A stretch of 64,000 nucleotides of DNA from Mantis religiosa (Eukaryota > Arthropoda > Insecta > Mantodea > Mantidae). Within the stretch, counting starts at the first letter, position 1. The number at the start of each line of letters is the position of its first letter. The notes under the pieces are model-generated. The model was not told the DNA's origin, made no database searches, and was given only the letters and a program-made list of their open reading frames with translations. Position numbers and translations under genes: made by a program. Below, one piece after another: positions 1 to 9,903 of the stretch. The stretch covers positions 81,749,872-81,813,871 of the forward strand of contig CM060952.1 of NCBI GenBank assembly GCA_030765055.1, given 5' to 3'.

Positions 1-74
1 TGTTACTGTAGATTTATACTGCCTTTAATGAGTTTTAAACCAGTTTTTGTTTTGTTTAAATAACTTAATAAATA

Positions 75-215
75 CGGAAGATACGGAATTGTATTTGTGA
101 TGCATTTTTACAGCATTTAACAATTTAAATGTCCTGTTCTGTTTATTGGGTATCCGTTTCTGGCCCCTGAAGGTTTAAATGGCCATCGGCGAAGCAGTTA
201 AGGGTCCGAACAATG
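75..215. repeat. Dispersed repeat R1, copy 1
   Basis: This stretch shares a clear, gapped match with 59505-59635 in the same orientation. Both contain a core reading tttttacagcattta followed by aatttaaatg and, further on, a conserved block around gggta-tatcc-tttctgg. By eye they are roughly three-quarters identical. No coding potential is seen. It is an unclassified interspersed repeat, possibly part of a longer element. Confidence 0.55.
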
Positions 216-784
216 CCTTTTCAAACGGAGTCAAGTGTTATGCTCTTAGAATCCCTGCTAAGAACCTTCTCTCTCCTATGTCTTTTCTTAAATGACTCAA
301 CCAAATGCACCTGTTCGTGTTGTAACAAAGATACAATGTTCCTTTGAAATCCATTACAATTCTTTATTCATTGCATCCCTTAATTTCAGTATCACAATGC
401 AACTTTCATACTTACATTATATTTATATGAATATCTAACCTTTCAAAACCACAAGCAATTGAAGGTGTGTATTAAGTACTGTACTGCATATTTAATGAAA
501 CATCATCATTTAAACCAATAACATTGGACAACAAAACTAGCCTCCATTTTTTTTTTTTTTTTGCACAAAACATATTCTTTATGTATTTTGACATGCTGAG
601 TTCAAATATGGCCTTGGTGTATTTCTCACATCCTCAAATTTTTAGTAAATGTTGTACTTACACTTCTAGAAATTTATAAATAATACGTAAAGCTACTGTA
701 ATATGTAGCAGAATTCTTCATAATAAAATTATAGAATTTTTTAAAAGTAAGCACTAACACATCCATTTACATCAAGTAACCATT
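216..784. other. AT-rich stretch without a recognised gene
   Basis: No open frame or known element was recognised here. A poly(T) run of about 17 bases lies near 549-563. The AT richness and homopolymer are typical of intronic or intergenic DNA in this window. Confidence 0.5.
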
Positions 785-925
785 AACCTATAGCCTCCAA
801 GGAGTTCACCAAACCCCCATTCAATAGTTGACATTAGCTTAGGATGTTAGGAAGGTCCTAATGAAATGCGTTCTAGGTAAACACTAGCAATATATGGAGC
901 ACTGAGTACTAGTTCGACTCAATCA
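785..925 (+). mobile_element. PLE 3' untranslated fragment
   Basis: The block from 'ccaaggagttcacc' through 'ttgacattagc', 'gttctaggtaaacac' and 'agcaatatatgg' to 'gttcgactcaa' matches the region downstream of the GIY-YIG domain in the PLE at 43742-44385. It occurs inverted at 2745-2870. It is therefore the 3' tail of a PLE on the + strand, truncated at its 5' side. Its 3' end points toward the inverted copy at 2745, with a pseudogene between them. Confidence 0.65.
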
Positions 926-1029
926 CATTAATATATATTATATTAACCATTAACATACCTGAAAACATTGCCAACTTGTTTTCAAGTCTACCCTCTGCTG
1001 CTGTAAGTTCAAATTAAGCCATTTACTTT

Positions 1030-2650
1030 TATAATTTCCTGTGGTTTCTCTAATGAGATTCCAGCACTAAACTGCAAGCATATTGGGTTTCCAGTTTCCT
1101 TAATACTTCTCCATTTCAGAAATATCTTGGTGGAATCTTTCTTCATGTTCATCATTAACTTGTCCTAGATTTATAGGAAGTAAGTCCAAATGGGAATACA
1201 AATGGGTATTTGAAACCTGCTCCAGATTTGTCTAATGCCTTCACAAAATTCTTTGTCAAGCCTAATGTAATATGAAGTGGAGACAAACAAATTTCTAATC
1301 AACTAATGTTTCAGCTGAAATGTTCTTCACTTCAGGTACAAAATTCTTTTGGGGAGAGGACATATTTTAATGTCGTAATGTTTGGATTTGGTACAGTTAT
1401 CCCATTTGCACAAAAAAAAAAAGAGCAATATTTCATATATCCACTTTGAAACCGTAACATATTCTAATCAATTAAATTAATTGGGAGTCGATTAATAACA
1501 CAAAACAACACTCACTTTTAAATTTTCCCGGAACCGGTTTCTAAGGCCTTCCCTGTATCTTCAGCCGGCCATCAACTTATTCTCATTGGTGTAGCTGAAC
1601 AAGTTCCTCAAACCACCACCAGAGGAGACCGATGACAAAATATTGCCAGCTACACCAATGAGAACAAGTTGATGGCCGGCTGAAGATAGAGGGAAGGCCT
1701 CAGAAACCGGTTCCAGGAAAATTTAAAAGTGAGTGTTGTTTTGTGTTATTAATCGACTCCCAATTAATTTAATTTATACAACAACACTGTTTTCAACACT
1801 TCCATGAAAGGAATTATATTCTAATTATTTTGAAATCACCATAGATGAACTGGTTGTACTTGTCATACTGCACTTTTTGTAATAGTAGCTGCATTTTTTG
1901 TGTCTTTCTTTCATTTGTATTGCATGGCCATTGGGTACTGATAGTTGTGTATTACCATTACTAAAACCACAGCTTTTAAACTTAATTTTGATGCATCTAT
2001 GAAGAGCCTCCATTTGTCTGGGTTGTGAATTCTACCAAGAGCTTTCATCAAACATCAATGTCACAACAGTAACTCAAATTCTCCTCCTTTATGAAATATT
2101 TGATCAGGTGCTTTTCTCGTTTTCGAAAAAATGATATTGATGTATCTCTGTGTAAAACATTTCACTCCTTTAACCTAGAATGTCAAAGTTCTGTTTGAGC
2201 TTTGGAAAAATTTAAATCTCAGACCAAATCATTTAACTCTTCTTGAGTTAACTAATGATCATGTTGGGATCTGGCTCTTTGAAGACTGATCCTGAGCTTG
2301 ACGGAATTAGTGGGTTATCACTTCTTTCAGTCTTGTTTTCTAATGTCCAAATTTTAGGAACAGGAATTGGCATTTCATCACTGTGAGCAACAGGTCTAAT
2401 AGCAAATGGAATGTTCGGATATTAAATTTTCTTTTTGTGTTTACCCTTAAAACCTGTTATTTTAGTCATACAAAAATAGCATAGCATACCATACCATCAG
2501 AATTCCAAAAGGCATAGAAACTTTACTTTTATTCTTTAACCATCCACTTAACCTGCAGGCACAATTTATGCAAACTACATGGGCAGCCCAACTGTGGCTT
2601 TCATCACCAAGTTTAAGGTCTATAATTCACAAGCGTTTTCTATGAGCAGT
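1030..2650 (-). pseudogene. Decayed copy of a multi-copy insect gene of unknown function
   Basis: Read on the minus strand with frameshifts and stops, this region gives an ordered set of motifs. An N-terminal Cys-rich segment (about 2560-2630) contains AAHVVCINCACRL and a VSMPFGILMVW block. It is followed by HSDEMPIPVP (near 2370), WRLFIDASKLSLKAVVL (near 1990), SGYMKYC plus CKWD (near 1430), SPLHITLGLTKNFVKALDKSG (near 1250; given here in part) and DEHEERFHQDISEME (near 1140). I recognise this order from a repeated gene family common in insect genomes, usually annotated only as uncharacterised and often transposon-associated. I know of no established function. The copy has multiple stops, and a fold-back element (1470-1774) interrupts it in the middle. 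It is almost certainly dead. Confidence 0.6.
1470..1774. mobile_element. Fold-back element, probably an inverted PLE-tail pair
   Basis: Two arms of about 125 bp are inverted copies of each other. Both begin with aattaaattaattggg at the outer ends and contain ggaaccggtttct and cttcagccggccatcaac. A spacer of roughly 50-60 bp separates them. The right arm starts with codons reading VPQTTTRGDR, which resembles the C-terminal SSTTRE-type end of PLE proteins at 20770, 38950 and 61050. The element sits inside the pseudogene at 1030-2650 and interrupts its frame. No clear target-site duplication was found. A DNA-transposon MITE is the alternative reading. Confidence 0.65.
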
Positions 2651-2666
2651 TTAATTTTCTGTTTAT

Positions 2667-2730
2667 TTGACTTTATTGTATATTCACTGCATATATAACA
2701 AATTATTAGGTTTATTTAAACACTTATAAT
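2667..2730. repeat. Dispersed repeat R2, copy 1
   Basis: The segment starting ttgactttattgtatattc and continuing with a diverged 'tttatttaaacact' block matches 7980-8050 in the same orientation. It lies between the decayed gene and the PLE locus. Nothing coding is visible. Confidence 0.45.
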
Positions 2731-2967
2731 AAGTTTGAGTCAAACTAGTACTCAGTGCTCCATATATTGCTAGTGTTTACCTAGAACACATTTTGTTGGG
2801 ACCTTTCTAACATCCTCAGCTTATGTCAACTATTGAAGGTTGATTTGGTCAACTCCTTGGAGGTGATAGGGGCATCTGTGTTGGTATCTTGATGAACTTG
2901 AAGTTTGGGTTCTCTTCAAAGACAGTGTTGAAATTGAATAGTTTTACTTCACATTTCTTTAGTTTTT

Positions 2968-4898
2968 CCAATGTAAAAGTGCCAGAGCCTTTGCAGTTTA
3001 TCCGGCACACACCTGATTTTTTGTCAGTGGGTTTCTCCTTTGTATTGTATTATTTCAAAAAGTGTTGTACACTGAATCTGTTCCTGTTCCAATGTAAAAG
3101 TGCCAGAGCCTTTGCAGTTTATCCGGTACACACCTGATTTTTTGTCAGTGGGTTTCTCCTTTGTATTGTATTATTTCAAAAAGTGTTGTACACTGAATCT
3201 GTTCCTGTTCCAATGTAAAAGTGCCAGAGCCTTTGCAGTTTATCCGACACACACCTGATTTTTTGTCAGTGGGTTTCTCCTTTGTATTGTATTATTTCAA
3301 AAAGTGTTGTACACTGAATCTGTTCCTGTTCCAATGTAAAAGTGCCAGAGCCTTTGCAGTTTATCCGGCACACACCTGATTTTTTGTCAGTGGGTTTCTC
3401 CTTTGTATTGTATTATTTCAAAAAGTGTTGTACACTGAATCTGTTCCTGTTCCAATGTAAAAGTGCCAGAGCCTTTGCAGTTTATCCGGTACACACCTGA
3501 TATTTTTGTCAGTGGGTTTCTCCTTTGTATTGTATTATTTCAAAAAGTGTTGTACACTGAATCTGTTCCTGTTCCAATGTAAAAGTGCCAGAGCCTTTGC
3601 AGTTTATCCGGCACACACCTGATTTTTTGTCAGTGGGTTTCTCCTTTGTATTGTATTATTTCAAAAAGTGTTGTACACTGAATCTGTTCCTGTTCCAATG
3701 TAAAAGTGCCAGAGCCTTTGCAGTTTATCCGGTACACACCTGATTTTTTGTCAGTGGGTTTCTCCTTTGTATTGTATTATTTCAAAAAGTGTTGTACACT
3801 GAATCTGTTCCTGTTCCAATGTAAAAGTGCCAGAGCCTTTGCAGTTTATCCGGCACACACCTGATTTTTTGTCAGTGGGTTTCTCCTTTGTATTGTATTA
3901 TTTCAAAAAGTGTTGTACACTGAATCTGTTCCAATGTAAAAGTGCCAGAGCCTTTGCAGTTTATCCGGTACACACCTGATTTTTTTGTCAGTGGGTTTCT
4001 CCTTTGTATTGTATTATTTCAAAAAGTGTTGTACACTGAATCTGTTCCTGTTCCAATGTAAAAGTGCCAGAGCCTTTGCAGTTTATCCGGTACACACCTG
4101 ATTTTTTTGTCAGTGGGTTTCTCCTTTGTATTGTATTATTTCAAAAAGTGTTGTACACTGAATCTGTTCCTGTTCCAATGTAAAAGTGCCAGAGCCTTTG
4201 CAGTTTATCCGGCACACACCTGATTTTTTGTCAGTGGGTTTCTCCTTTGTATTGTATTATTTCAAAAAGTGTTGTACACTGAATCTGTTCCTGTTCCAAT
4301 GTAAAAGTGCCAGAGCCTTTGCAGTGTATCCGGTACACACCTGATTTTTTGTCAGTGGGTTTCTCCTTTGTATTGTATTATTTCAAAAAGTGTTGTACAC
4401 TGAATCTGTTCCTGTTCCAATGTAAAAGTGCCAGAGCCTTTGCAGTTTATCCGGCACACACCTGATTTTTTGTCAGTGGGTTTCTCCTTTGTATTGTATT
4501 ATTTCAAAAAGTGTTGTACACTGAATCTGTTCCTGTTCCAATGTAAAAGTGCCAGAGCCTTTGCAGTTTATCCGGTACACACCTGATTTTTTTGTCAGTG
4601 GGTTTCTCCTTTGTATTGTATTATTTCAAAAAGTGTTGTACACTGAATCTGTTCCTGTTCCAATGTAAAAGTGCCAGAGCCTTTGCAGTTTATCCGGCAC
4701 ACACCTGATTTTTTGTCAGTGGGTTTCTCCTTTGTATTGTATTATTTCAAAAAGTGTTGTACACTGAATCTGTTCCTGTTCCAATGTAAAAGTGCCAGAG
4801 CCTTTGCAGTTTATCCGGCACACACCTGATTTTTTTGTCAGTGGGTTTCTCCTTTGTATTGTATTATTTCAAAAAGTGTTGTACACTGAATTTGTTCT
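2968..4898 (-). repeat. Satellite of 16 x 121 bp made from the PLE endonuclease region
   Basis: Sixteen copies of a unit of about 121 bp run head to tail. Unit starts (ccaatgtaaaagtgcc) are at about 2968, 3089, 3210, 3331, 3452, 3574, 3695, 3816, 3931, 4053, 4175, 4296, 4417, 4538, 4660 and 4781. Copy 8 is about 6 bp short. On the minus strand each unit encodes the linker NKFSVYNTF-type sequence followed by SGV(Y/C)RINCKGSGTF, the start of a GIY-YIG domain. This aligns with the single-copy forms at 6470-6600 and 43870-43930. The left-most unit runs into the PLE 3' tail and the right-most into intact RT sequence, so the array grew inside a PLE copy. The unit is not a multiple of three, so no long frame runs through it. 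Confidence 0.9.
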
Positions 4899-5370
4899 GT
4901 GGAGCCAAAGTAATGTTGTGTTCTGTGAAGTCTTTTTGGAAAAGTTATGTAGCTTTGGGATGGTATGTACATTTTCTGTATGAAATTTTATTACAGATGA
5001 GGAAAGAATAGTTATTTGTTTGCATCTCTGTTGTCTTTTGAATTTATTAATTTTCTTTGTGACCCATTCCATTGCATTCTGCAATGTTAATTATATGATT
5101 GTGCTCTTTGATATATTCCATCTTGTTTAAGAGTACATTAACCAGCCTGTAAGTTAAACTGTTGATAACAGCACGCCTGTGTTGTCTTGAGTTATATCTA
5201 TATGATTTTATTAAATTTTCTATTTGTGTTTCTTTCCTGTATATGCCAAATTCTAGTTTTTTATGTTTTCTGATTAGTTTCAAGTCTAAGAAAGGGATTT
5301 CATTAGAAAATATGTAAAAATCAACTGCAAAGGGCAGCTGAAAATAAAGTAATAGAAATATCAAAACATT
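4860..5370 (-). pseudogene. PLE reverse transcriptase, C-terminal part
   Basis: A minus-strand frame from about 5364 to 5047 carries IPFLDLKLI, FGIYRKET and a SRQHRRAVINSL block. In PLEs these follow the RT palm and lead into the thumb. A second frame (5084-4869) continues with FHTENVHTIPKLHNF and NSVYNTF, the linker before the GIY-YIG domain. The reading frame changes between the two parts, so this copy is broken. It flows directly into the satellite at its 3' side, which shows that the satellite expanded within this copy. Confidence 0.75.
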
Positions 5371-5742
5371 GCAGTAAATTAACAGAATTAGATTTGGAGC
5401 TTTATGAATTACATCTGAGACTTCGCAAAATCTTTTGGGATAACCTAGAAGACTGCGCTTTCATCATATTTTGTGTAAACAAAAAAGCACAAAAGAAAAA
5501 CAGGAAAATGCGAGATCTAATCTTGGAGAAAGCAAACAACACAAAAAGCAAGCCCACAAACAAACAAAATCATAATCAAGTAGTCAATCTGTCCACTGAA
5601 ACTTTCACACATGCAGAAATAGCGTTCTTAAAAAAAGGGTTAAAAACTTGCTTGGATTTCTCTAATAACGTAGAAGATTACATAGTTGACATTGAAGTAG
5701 CTACTGAGGGTCTAAACACTAGGGAGAAATCAGCCATTAGTA
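5370..5742 (+). pseudogene. PLE N-terminal fragment
   Basis: An open frame on the plus strand encodes a basic region followed by NQVVNLSTETFTHAEIAFLKKGLK. The VVNLS...EI..L.KGL pattern (residues about 64-85 of the frame) is typical of the region just upstream of the RT domain in PLE proteins. At about 5740 the sequence switches into minus-strand RT sequence, so the fragment ends there. It abuts the minus-strand RT C-terminal piece near 5370, which forms an inversion junction. Confidence 0.65.
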
Positions 5743-6040
5743 GATTTCTAGTTATCTTGAGGTCCAAAAAGGGTAGGGTGTTGTCTCTTTCTACTTCCAT
5801 TGTAAACTGGATATGATTATCTTGCAGGTTTAGTAATTTTAGAGAATCTTCTCTAAGTTTTTCCAGAATGGTAGCAAAAACATCATCAACATATCTCCGC
5901 CAAAATTTATAAATCTGTGGGAAGGCCTTTACTATGTGTGTTTCAAAATAGCTCATATATAGGTCTGCTAAAATAGGCGAAAGTGGGCTCCCCATAGCTA
6001 ATCCTTTTGATTGTCTGTAGATTTTTGGTTAAACATGAAG
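5690..6040 (-). pseudogene. PLE reverse transcriptase, catalytic core fragment
   Basis: The minus-strand frame reads KGLAMGSPLSPILADLYM, then FWRRYVDDVFAT and NTLPFLDLKITRN. GSPLSP and RYVDD are RT motifs, and the two aspartates of YVDD are catalytic. This is the palm of a PLE RT. After DLKITRN (near 5745) the frame runs into sequence that is the reverse complement of the plus-strand N-terminal fragment. This marks a rearrangement breakpoint rather than natural protein. Confidence 0.8.
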
Positions 6041-6060
6041 TAATTATGAAGTAAGTAATT

Positions 6061-6936
6061 TTGTACCTCAAGATAACTAGAAATCGTCATGGTGTAGATT
6101 TTGGAATATACAGGAAGCCCACACACATAGATAATTACATAAAGAAAAATGAATACAACCCAGTTTCACATCAACTAGCTGCCTTTAGAAGTCTAATTCA
6201 CCGACTATACAACATCCCACTGAGTAAGGAGGAATTTTTGAAAGAACAACAACACATAAAAGACATAGCGGTATTAAATGGATTCAACCCAGCCATCATA
6301 AGGAACATGATGAAGAGAAAGGAAAAACTGAAGATAATATAAAAAAATACCACTCTCACACCACTTAAAAGCACAAATTGGCAATATAGAAAATTCACCT
6401 ACCATCCATGGGCTTTTAGAAAATTTGAACGAATCTTCAAAAGACTAAACTTAAAACTAGCACCCCAAAACAAATTCAGTCTGAGGAACCTGCTAAATAA
6501 ACCACTAAAAAATTCAATCCCTAACAATTTGAAATCAGGAATTTATCAGATTAATTGTGAAACCTGTGAAAAAAGCTACATAGGAAAAACTAAGAGAAAC
6601 TTGTTAACCACGCAAAAAGAACACCAGAGGAACATTAAGTTGAAACAAACAGAAAAATCTGCAGTTTCACACCATTTTTGGACAGAAAACCACAACATTG
6701 GCCACAGCATTAAACTGTTAAAATCTTTAAGTACACCCATAGAATTGGATATTTGGGAAAAAATATTCATAAACAAAAACCGTGATAAAGTTATAAATTT
6801 TGAAATCCCGGCATTAAATGAAGTATTAAAACTTAGTGCCCCAAACACCAGATGGCAGAGTGACTGGAGCTCCGTAGTAGTGGAAGAAGAGGAATGTTCA
6901 TTTAGTCACCAAACAGCTGAGGATGAGATCGAATGA
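6061..6936 (+). pseudogene. PLE RT C-terminus and GIY-YIG endonuclease
   Basis: Two adjacent plus-strand frames belong together. The first (6061-6342) has DLKITRN, FGIYRKPTHIDNYI and a HQLAAFRSLIHRLYNIPL block. The second (6529-6936) has SGIYQINCETCEKSYIGKTKRN, the GIY-YIG signature, followed by SAVSHHFWTENHN and WEKIFINKNRDKVINFEIP. A stop and a gap of about 190 bp separate the frames, and the gap still reads as diverged linker (NKFSLRNLLNK). This is the best preserved endonuclease domain of the PLEs in the window. PLE GIY-YIG domains nick target DNA for integration. Confidence 0.85.
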
Positions 6937-7029
6937 TCTTGAAAACGTTTCAGTTATACAACAAGTAAGTGAAGTTTGAGTGTAAACATAGTGATGGCTA
7001 AAATGTAATAGACTGATTATAAATATTGA

Positions 7030-7447
7030 TAAGACTAGCTACAGAGACTTCAGTGGACACTCAAACCCTGATCAACAGTACCAAGTAATTATTGATAATT
7101 CAGTAACAAGCAGTCAAAATAGCACTCATTTCCTAGGCATTACTATTGATGCAACTCTATCCTGCAATGAACACATTTTATCCTTATGTAAAAATTTAAG
7201 CCGTACTGCATATGCAATGCGAATGTTGACCCAATTCTGTAACATAGAGACAGTAATAATTATATACTTTGGGTATGTTTACTCAATACTGGCCTATGGA
7301 ATGCCTTTATGGGGGTTGCTAATCAGGCTCCCATGGTATTCAATCTACAAAAAAGAATGCTATGAATAATTAAACAAGTACCAATCTTTACCCCAAGTAA
7401 ACCAATTTTTGACGAACTTAACATATTGCCGCTGCCATGTATGTATG

Positions 7448-7502
<55 letters not shown>

Positions 7503-7913
7503 TTTTTTTTCTAGAAACTGTTTCTTTTATTCATAATAATATACATAGATTTAAAAAAAATAAAGACTATCATGCTCATAATACTCGAGCAACTGAACTG
7601 ATACATCTGCAGCATCACTGATTGACCAGAACAATCTACAGTTTTTCCCACAAAGGAGTAATTTTGTACAAGATACACAAATCTATCAAGGCATTCTCAG
7701 GCAAAATGTTCAAGAAAAAAGTCAAGCACCTTTTGTTAAAACAAATTTTTTAGTGTAAATGATTTTCTGGAATTCAAACTGTAACCTGTTTATTGTTTAT
7801 GTAATTTCTTCTGTTATGTGTATACTGTAAATAATATTACGTAAGATTGACGAAGCCGTATACTTATTGTATATCAGTCGGTAAATAAATTCTATTCTAT
7901 TCTATTCTATTCA
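7030..7913 (+). mobile_element. LINE 3' end (RT C-terminal region and tail)
   Basis: Plus-strand translation gives STHFLGITIDATLS (near 7110-7150), followed by MRMLTQFCNIETV and SILAYGMPLWG. This is the standard region after the RT palm in non-LTR retrotransposons. After the AT microsatellite a second block (near 7540-7620) reads HNTRATELIHLQ, another conserved LINE C-terminal motif. The element ends in a short pentamer repeat, (ttcta)n, at 7889-7910, which looks like a LINE 3' tail. Frameshifts and stops are present and the 5' part is missing, so it is a dead, truncated copy. Confidence 0.7.
7439..7499. repeat. (AT)n microsatellite inside the LINE fragment
   Basis: A gtat-type stretch changes into a run of about 22-24 AT dinucleotides, followed by a T run. 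It lies inside the LINE coding relic and explains the spurious repeated Tyr-Ile frame there. Confidence 0.95.
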
Positions 7914-8150
7914 TGATATATCACCAAGTATACTTTTAAATTGTTGTTTTATATCCTCAGTTGGTCACACTACACATAACTTTGACTTTATTGTATATTC
8001 ACTGCACAAGTAGAAATTTATCAGGATTATTTATACACATTCACAACATATTTACTCCTATATTAACATATTTAATAGATTTACGATATATCACCAAGTA
8101 ATTATACTTTTATGTTGTTTTATATCCTCACTAGGTCACACTACACACCA
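7914..8150. repeat. Pair of about 66 bp direct repeats
   Basis: The block 'gatatatcaccaagta...gttttatatcctca..tggtcacactacaca' occurs at 7914-7977 and 8085-8148, about 170 bp apart. The sequence between includes repeat R2, copy 2 (7980-8050; compare 2667-2730). This looks like an old partial duplication. No gene is seen. Confidence 0.7.
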
Positions 8151-8162
8151 GTAAAACTTACA

Positions 8163-8305
8163 ATTCACTATATCAAAATTTTACTGTATTGGAACACCAC
8201 AGTGAACCGAAACATAAATTATAGATGAGTCATATTTTTTACACAGCTTCACTTACGTAAGTGGAGCTGATGTGTAAAAAATATGATTCATCTATAATTT
8301 AGTAT
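8163..8305. repeat. Near-perfect hairpin related to the 36.5 kb repeat
   Basis: The arms 'aaattatagatgagtcatattttttacac' and its complement (8212-8300) are separated only by a short palindromic centre around cttacgtaag. Upstream lies 'tactgtattggaacaccacag', which is the unit of the tandem repeat at 36536-36820. The same two modules therefore occur together at both places, which suggests one dispersed element. Confidence 0.75.
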
Positions 8306-9190
8306 ATTACAATTCACTGATTCTGCTATAGATGAAACTGGTATTCATAAGGCAGAAAGAAGATTACTAACATACTGTAAGAGTAGGTATTGAAAAAAAA
8401 ACAACAAAAAACTATGGATCAAACTAATGAACATAAGATAATAGCATAAGATACTGGGAGTTGAATTATAAACAGATGAGACCTTATAAATTGCTTATTG
8501 TGTCATTCATAACATAAATTTAAGCATTTAGAGCCACTGCTAATTCAGAAAATGGACTTCATTTTCGAAAATGAGGGTGTTACAGTAAAACTGTTTGCAC
8601 CATTGAATTCAATGCTAAAATCCACATAATAAACACCCATTTCATGCAAAAGAATTGTTGGCTGTTGTCCAGTGTAATTGTTCTTTTTCTGGGAATTAGG
8701 AACATCTAAAAATAATATTTTATTATGCTGGTTAACAACACACTCAATTATCAGGATCATATAGTGCACTGGTGTGCTGGAATTCTGACCTACAGGAGCT
8801 CTTGTGCACACCAGTAAATTTACTGATATGAAGCTGTCGCTTTTAAGCAATCTTTAAACCCATCTGTTTGGGCCGATATCACCAGGATACCCTTTGGAAA
8901 CTGGAGAATGTTTGGAATATAGAATTCCACACTCTGCAAAATTATCTATCTTGATAAGACAAGCTGTTTACAATAAGCAAAAGCCTTGCTTCAGCCCACA
9001 GTTACAAAGTCTTAAGTGAAGAGTTTATAAGTGAATAAGCATTGACTATGAATTCAGACCTAAAAATAATATGTAGAAATGGTTATAGAAAGTCTATAAA
9101 CATATCATATTTCTTATAGACATTTTCACAATCATTGTGGTTTATTTAGCACATTCCTAATATTTTTTAAATCTTAATATCCTTTAACAT
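8306..9190. other. Stretch with one unassigned 101-codon frame
   Basis: A minus-strand open frame lies at 8545-8850. Its product would be about 101 residues with alternating hydrophobic blocks (VHYMILIIECVV, ILLHEMGVYYVDF). I do not recognise the family, and no splice structure or start context supports it strongly. It could be a fragment of a mobile-element gene, a host exon on the minus strand, or chance. The rest of the interval shows nothing. Confidence 0.3.
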
Positions 9191-9345
9191 TTGTCGCATC
9201 AGAATGAATGTATAAAATGATACTCAGATGAGCTCAGGGTCCTTAGAGCTTAATGTTACCTGATATTTATCTTCTCAGAATAAGAGGTAACACTGGAAAA
9301 TCATTAACCAGATAACTCATTCTAATTGAGATGCAAACTAGGGAC
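9191..9345 (-). mobile_element. Degenerate SINE3 fragment
   Basis: The order 'atgaatgtataaaatgatactcag', 'cagggtcctta.agctta', 'gttac...aataagagg.aacactgga' and 'ccagataactcattct' matches the body of the SINE copies at 24977-25216 and 61826-62056. The tRNA-like head is largely lost. Orientation is minus, as for those two copies. Confidence 0.6.
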
Positions 9346-9586
9346 TACCCCTACAACTTTCCTTTGTTGTTCTGTAAAATTTATGTTTTAATTTGGAGTT
9401 TAGCACCTTTGTAATCGAGCTGAAAATGTTGTTTAATTTTTAAATATCTCAGGAGTTTTACATGAATTTCTTGAATATCCAGTTTCTTTCTTTGATTCAA
9501 ATTAATATGGAGGTGCCTTTTATTCTCTTGCTAACCTTTACTGTGCTTTTGATCGAATTGTTAGATTGATTGAATCAACTTGCCAG

Positions 9587-9903
9587 TGTTATTCAATCAT
9601 CACTCAGAACTGACAAATCGTTTGTTCCACAGACACAAACAACACAACAAACGTCCACATCGAGTAGATGTTACAAAGATAAATCAACCTGCAGCAGAGA
9701 AAGATAATGCTGAGGGTGCACCTCCTGCAAAAGTGGCTAGAGGAGGGGGAGGAGGAGCAGCTGCAGGAAATAACAGGGGTGATCCCCATGATCCCAACTC
9801 CTCTGATCATGTCGTGGCCATGACCCAGCTCAAGGAACAGATTGCATCATTACAGAAGCAGTTGAACCTCAAAGATTCTCAATTATTGAGTAAGGACAAA
9901 ATG
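9587..9903 (+). CDS. FAM76: FAM76 family protein, penultimate coding exon
   Basis: The exon encodes a basic, His-rich stretch (NRLFHRHKQHNKRPHR), a low-complexity ARGGGGGAAAG segment from a GGA-rich run, then HVVAMTQLKEQIASLQKQLN and DSQLLSKDKM. In human FAM76B the region before the last coiled coil has the same order: a His-rich part, ISQLKEEVMSLKRLL, then EKDK. FAM76 proteins carry N-terminal Cys-rich zinc-binding repeats and a C-terminal coiled coil. Human FAM76B is a nuclear-speckle protein. The exon ends in phase 0 at ATG|gtgagt. Its left border is uncertain: an acceptor after 9586 (ttgccag) or after 9607 (cactcag) would both keep the frame open. N-terminal exons are not present in the window, so they must lie to the left. 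Confidence 0.8.

Larger units (their letters stand above)
2745..6950. mobile_element. Rearranged Penelope-like element (PLE) locus, both strands
   Basis: PLE pieces alternate in strand. Minus: 3' tail (2745-2960), satellite made from the linker/endonuclease region (2968-4898), RT C-terminal part (4900-5370). Plus: N-terminal part (5370-5742). Minus: RT core (5690-6040). Plus: RT C-terminal part and GIY-YIG endonuclease (6061-6936). PLEs encode one protein with RT and usually a GIY-YIG endonuclease. The two sets of fragments diverge from the centre, so both 3' ends face outward. The inner junction near 5740 switches strand inside the RT motif DLKITRN, and the same motif restarts at about 6064 on the plus strand. 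No copy here is intact. Confidence 0.8.

Noticed and set aside
2968..4898. Regular repeats that could suggest a CRISPR array
   Set aside because: The units are contiguous, about 121 bp, without unique spacers, and the setting is eukaryotic; they are a satellite derived from a PLE.
7409..7621. Frame with a long Tyr-Ile repeat as a membrane peptide
   Set aside because: It is translation of the AT microsatellite inside a LINE relic.
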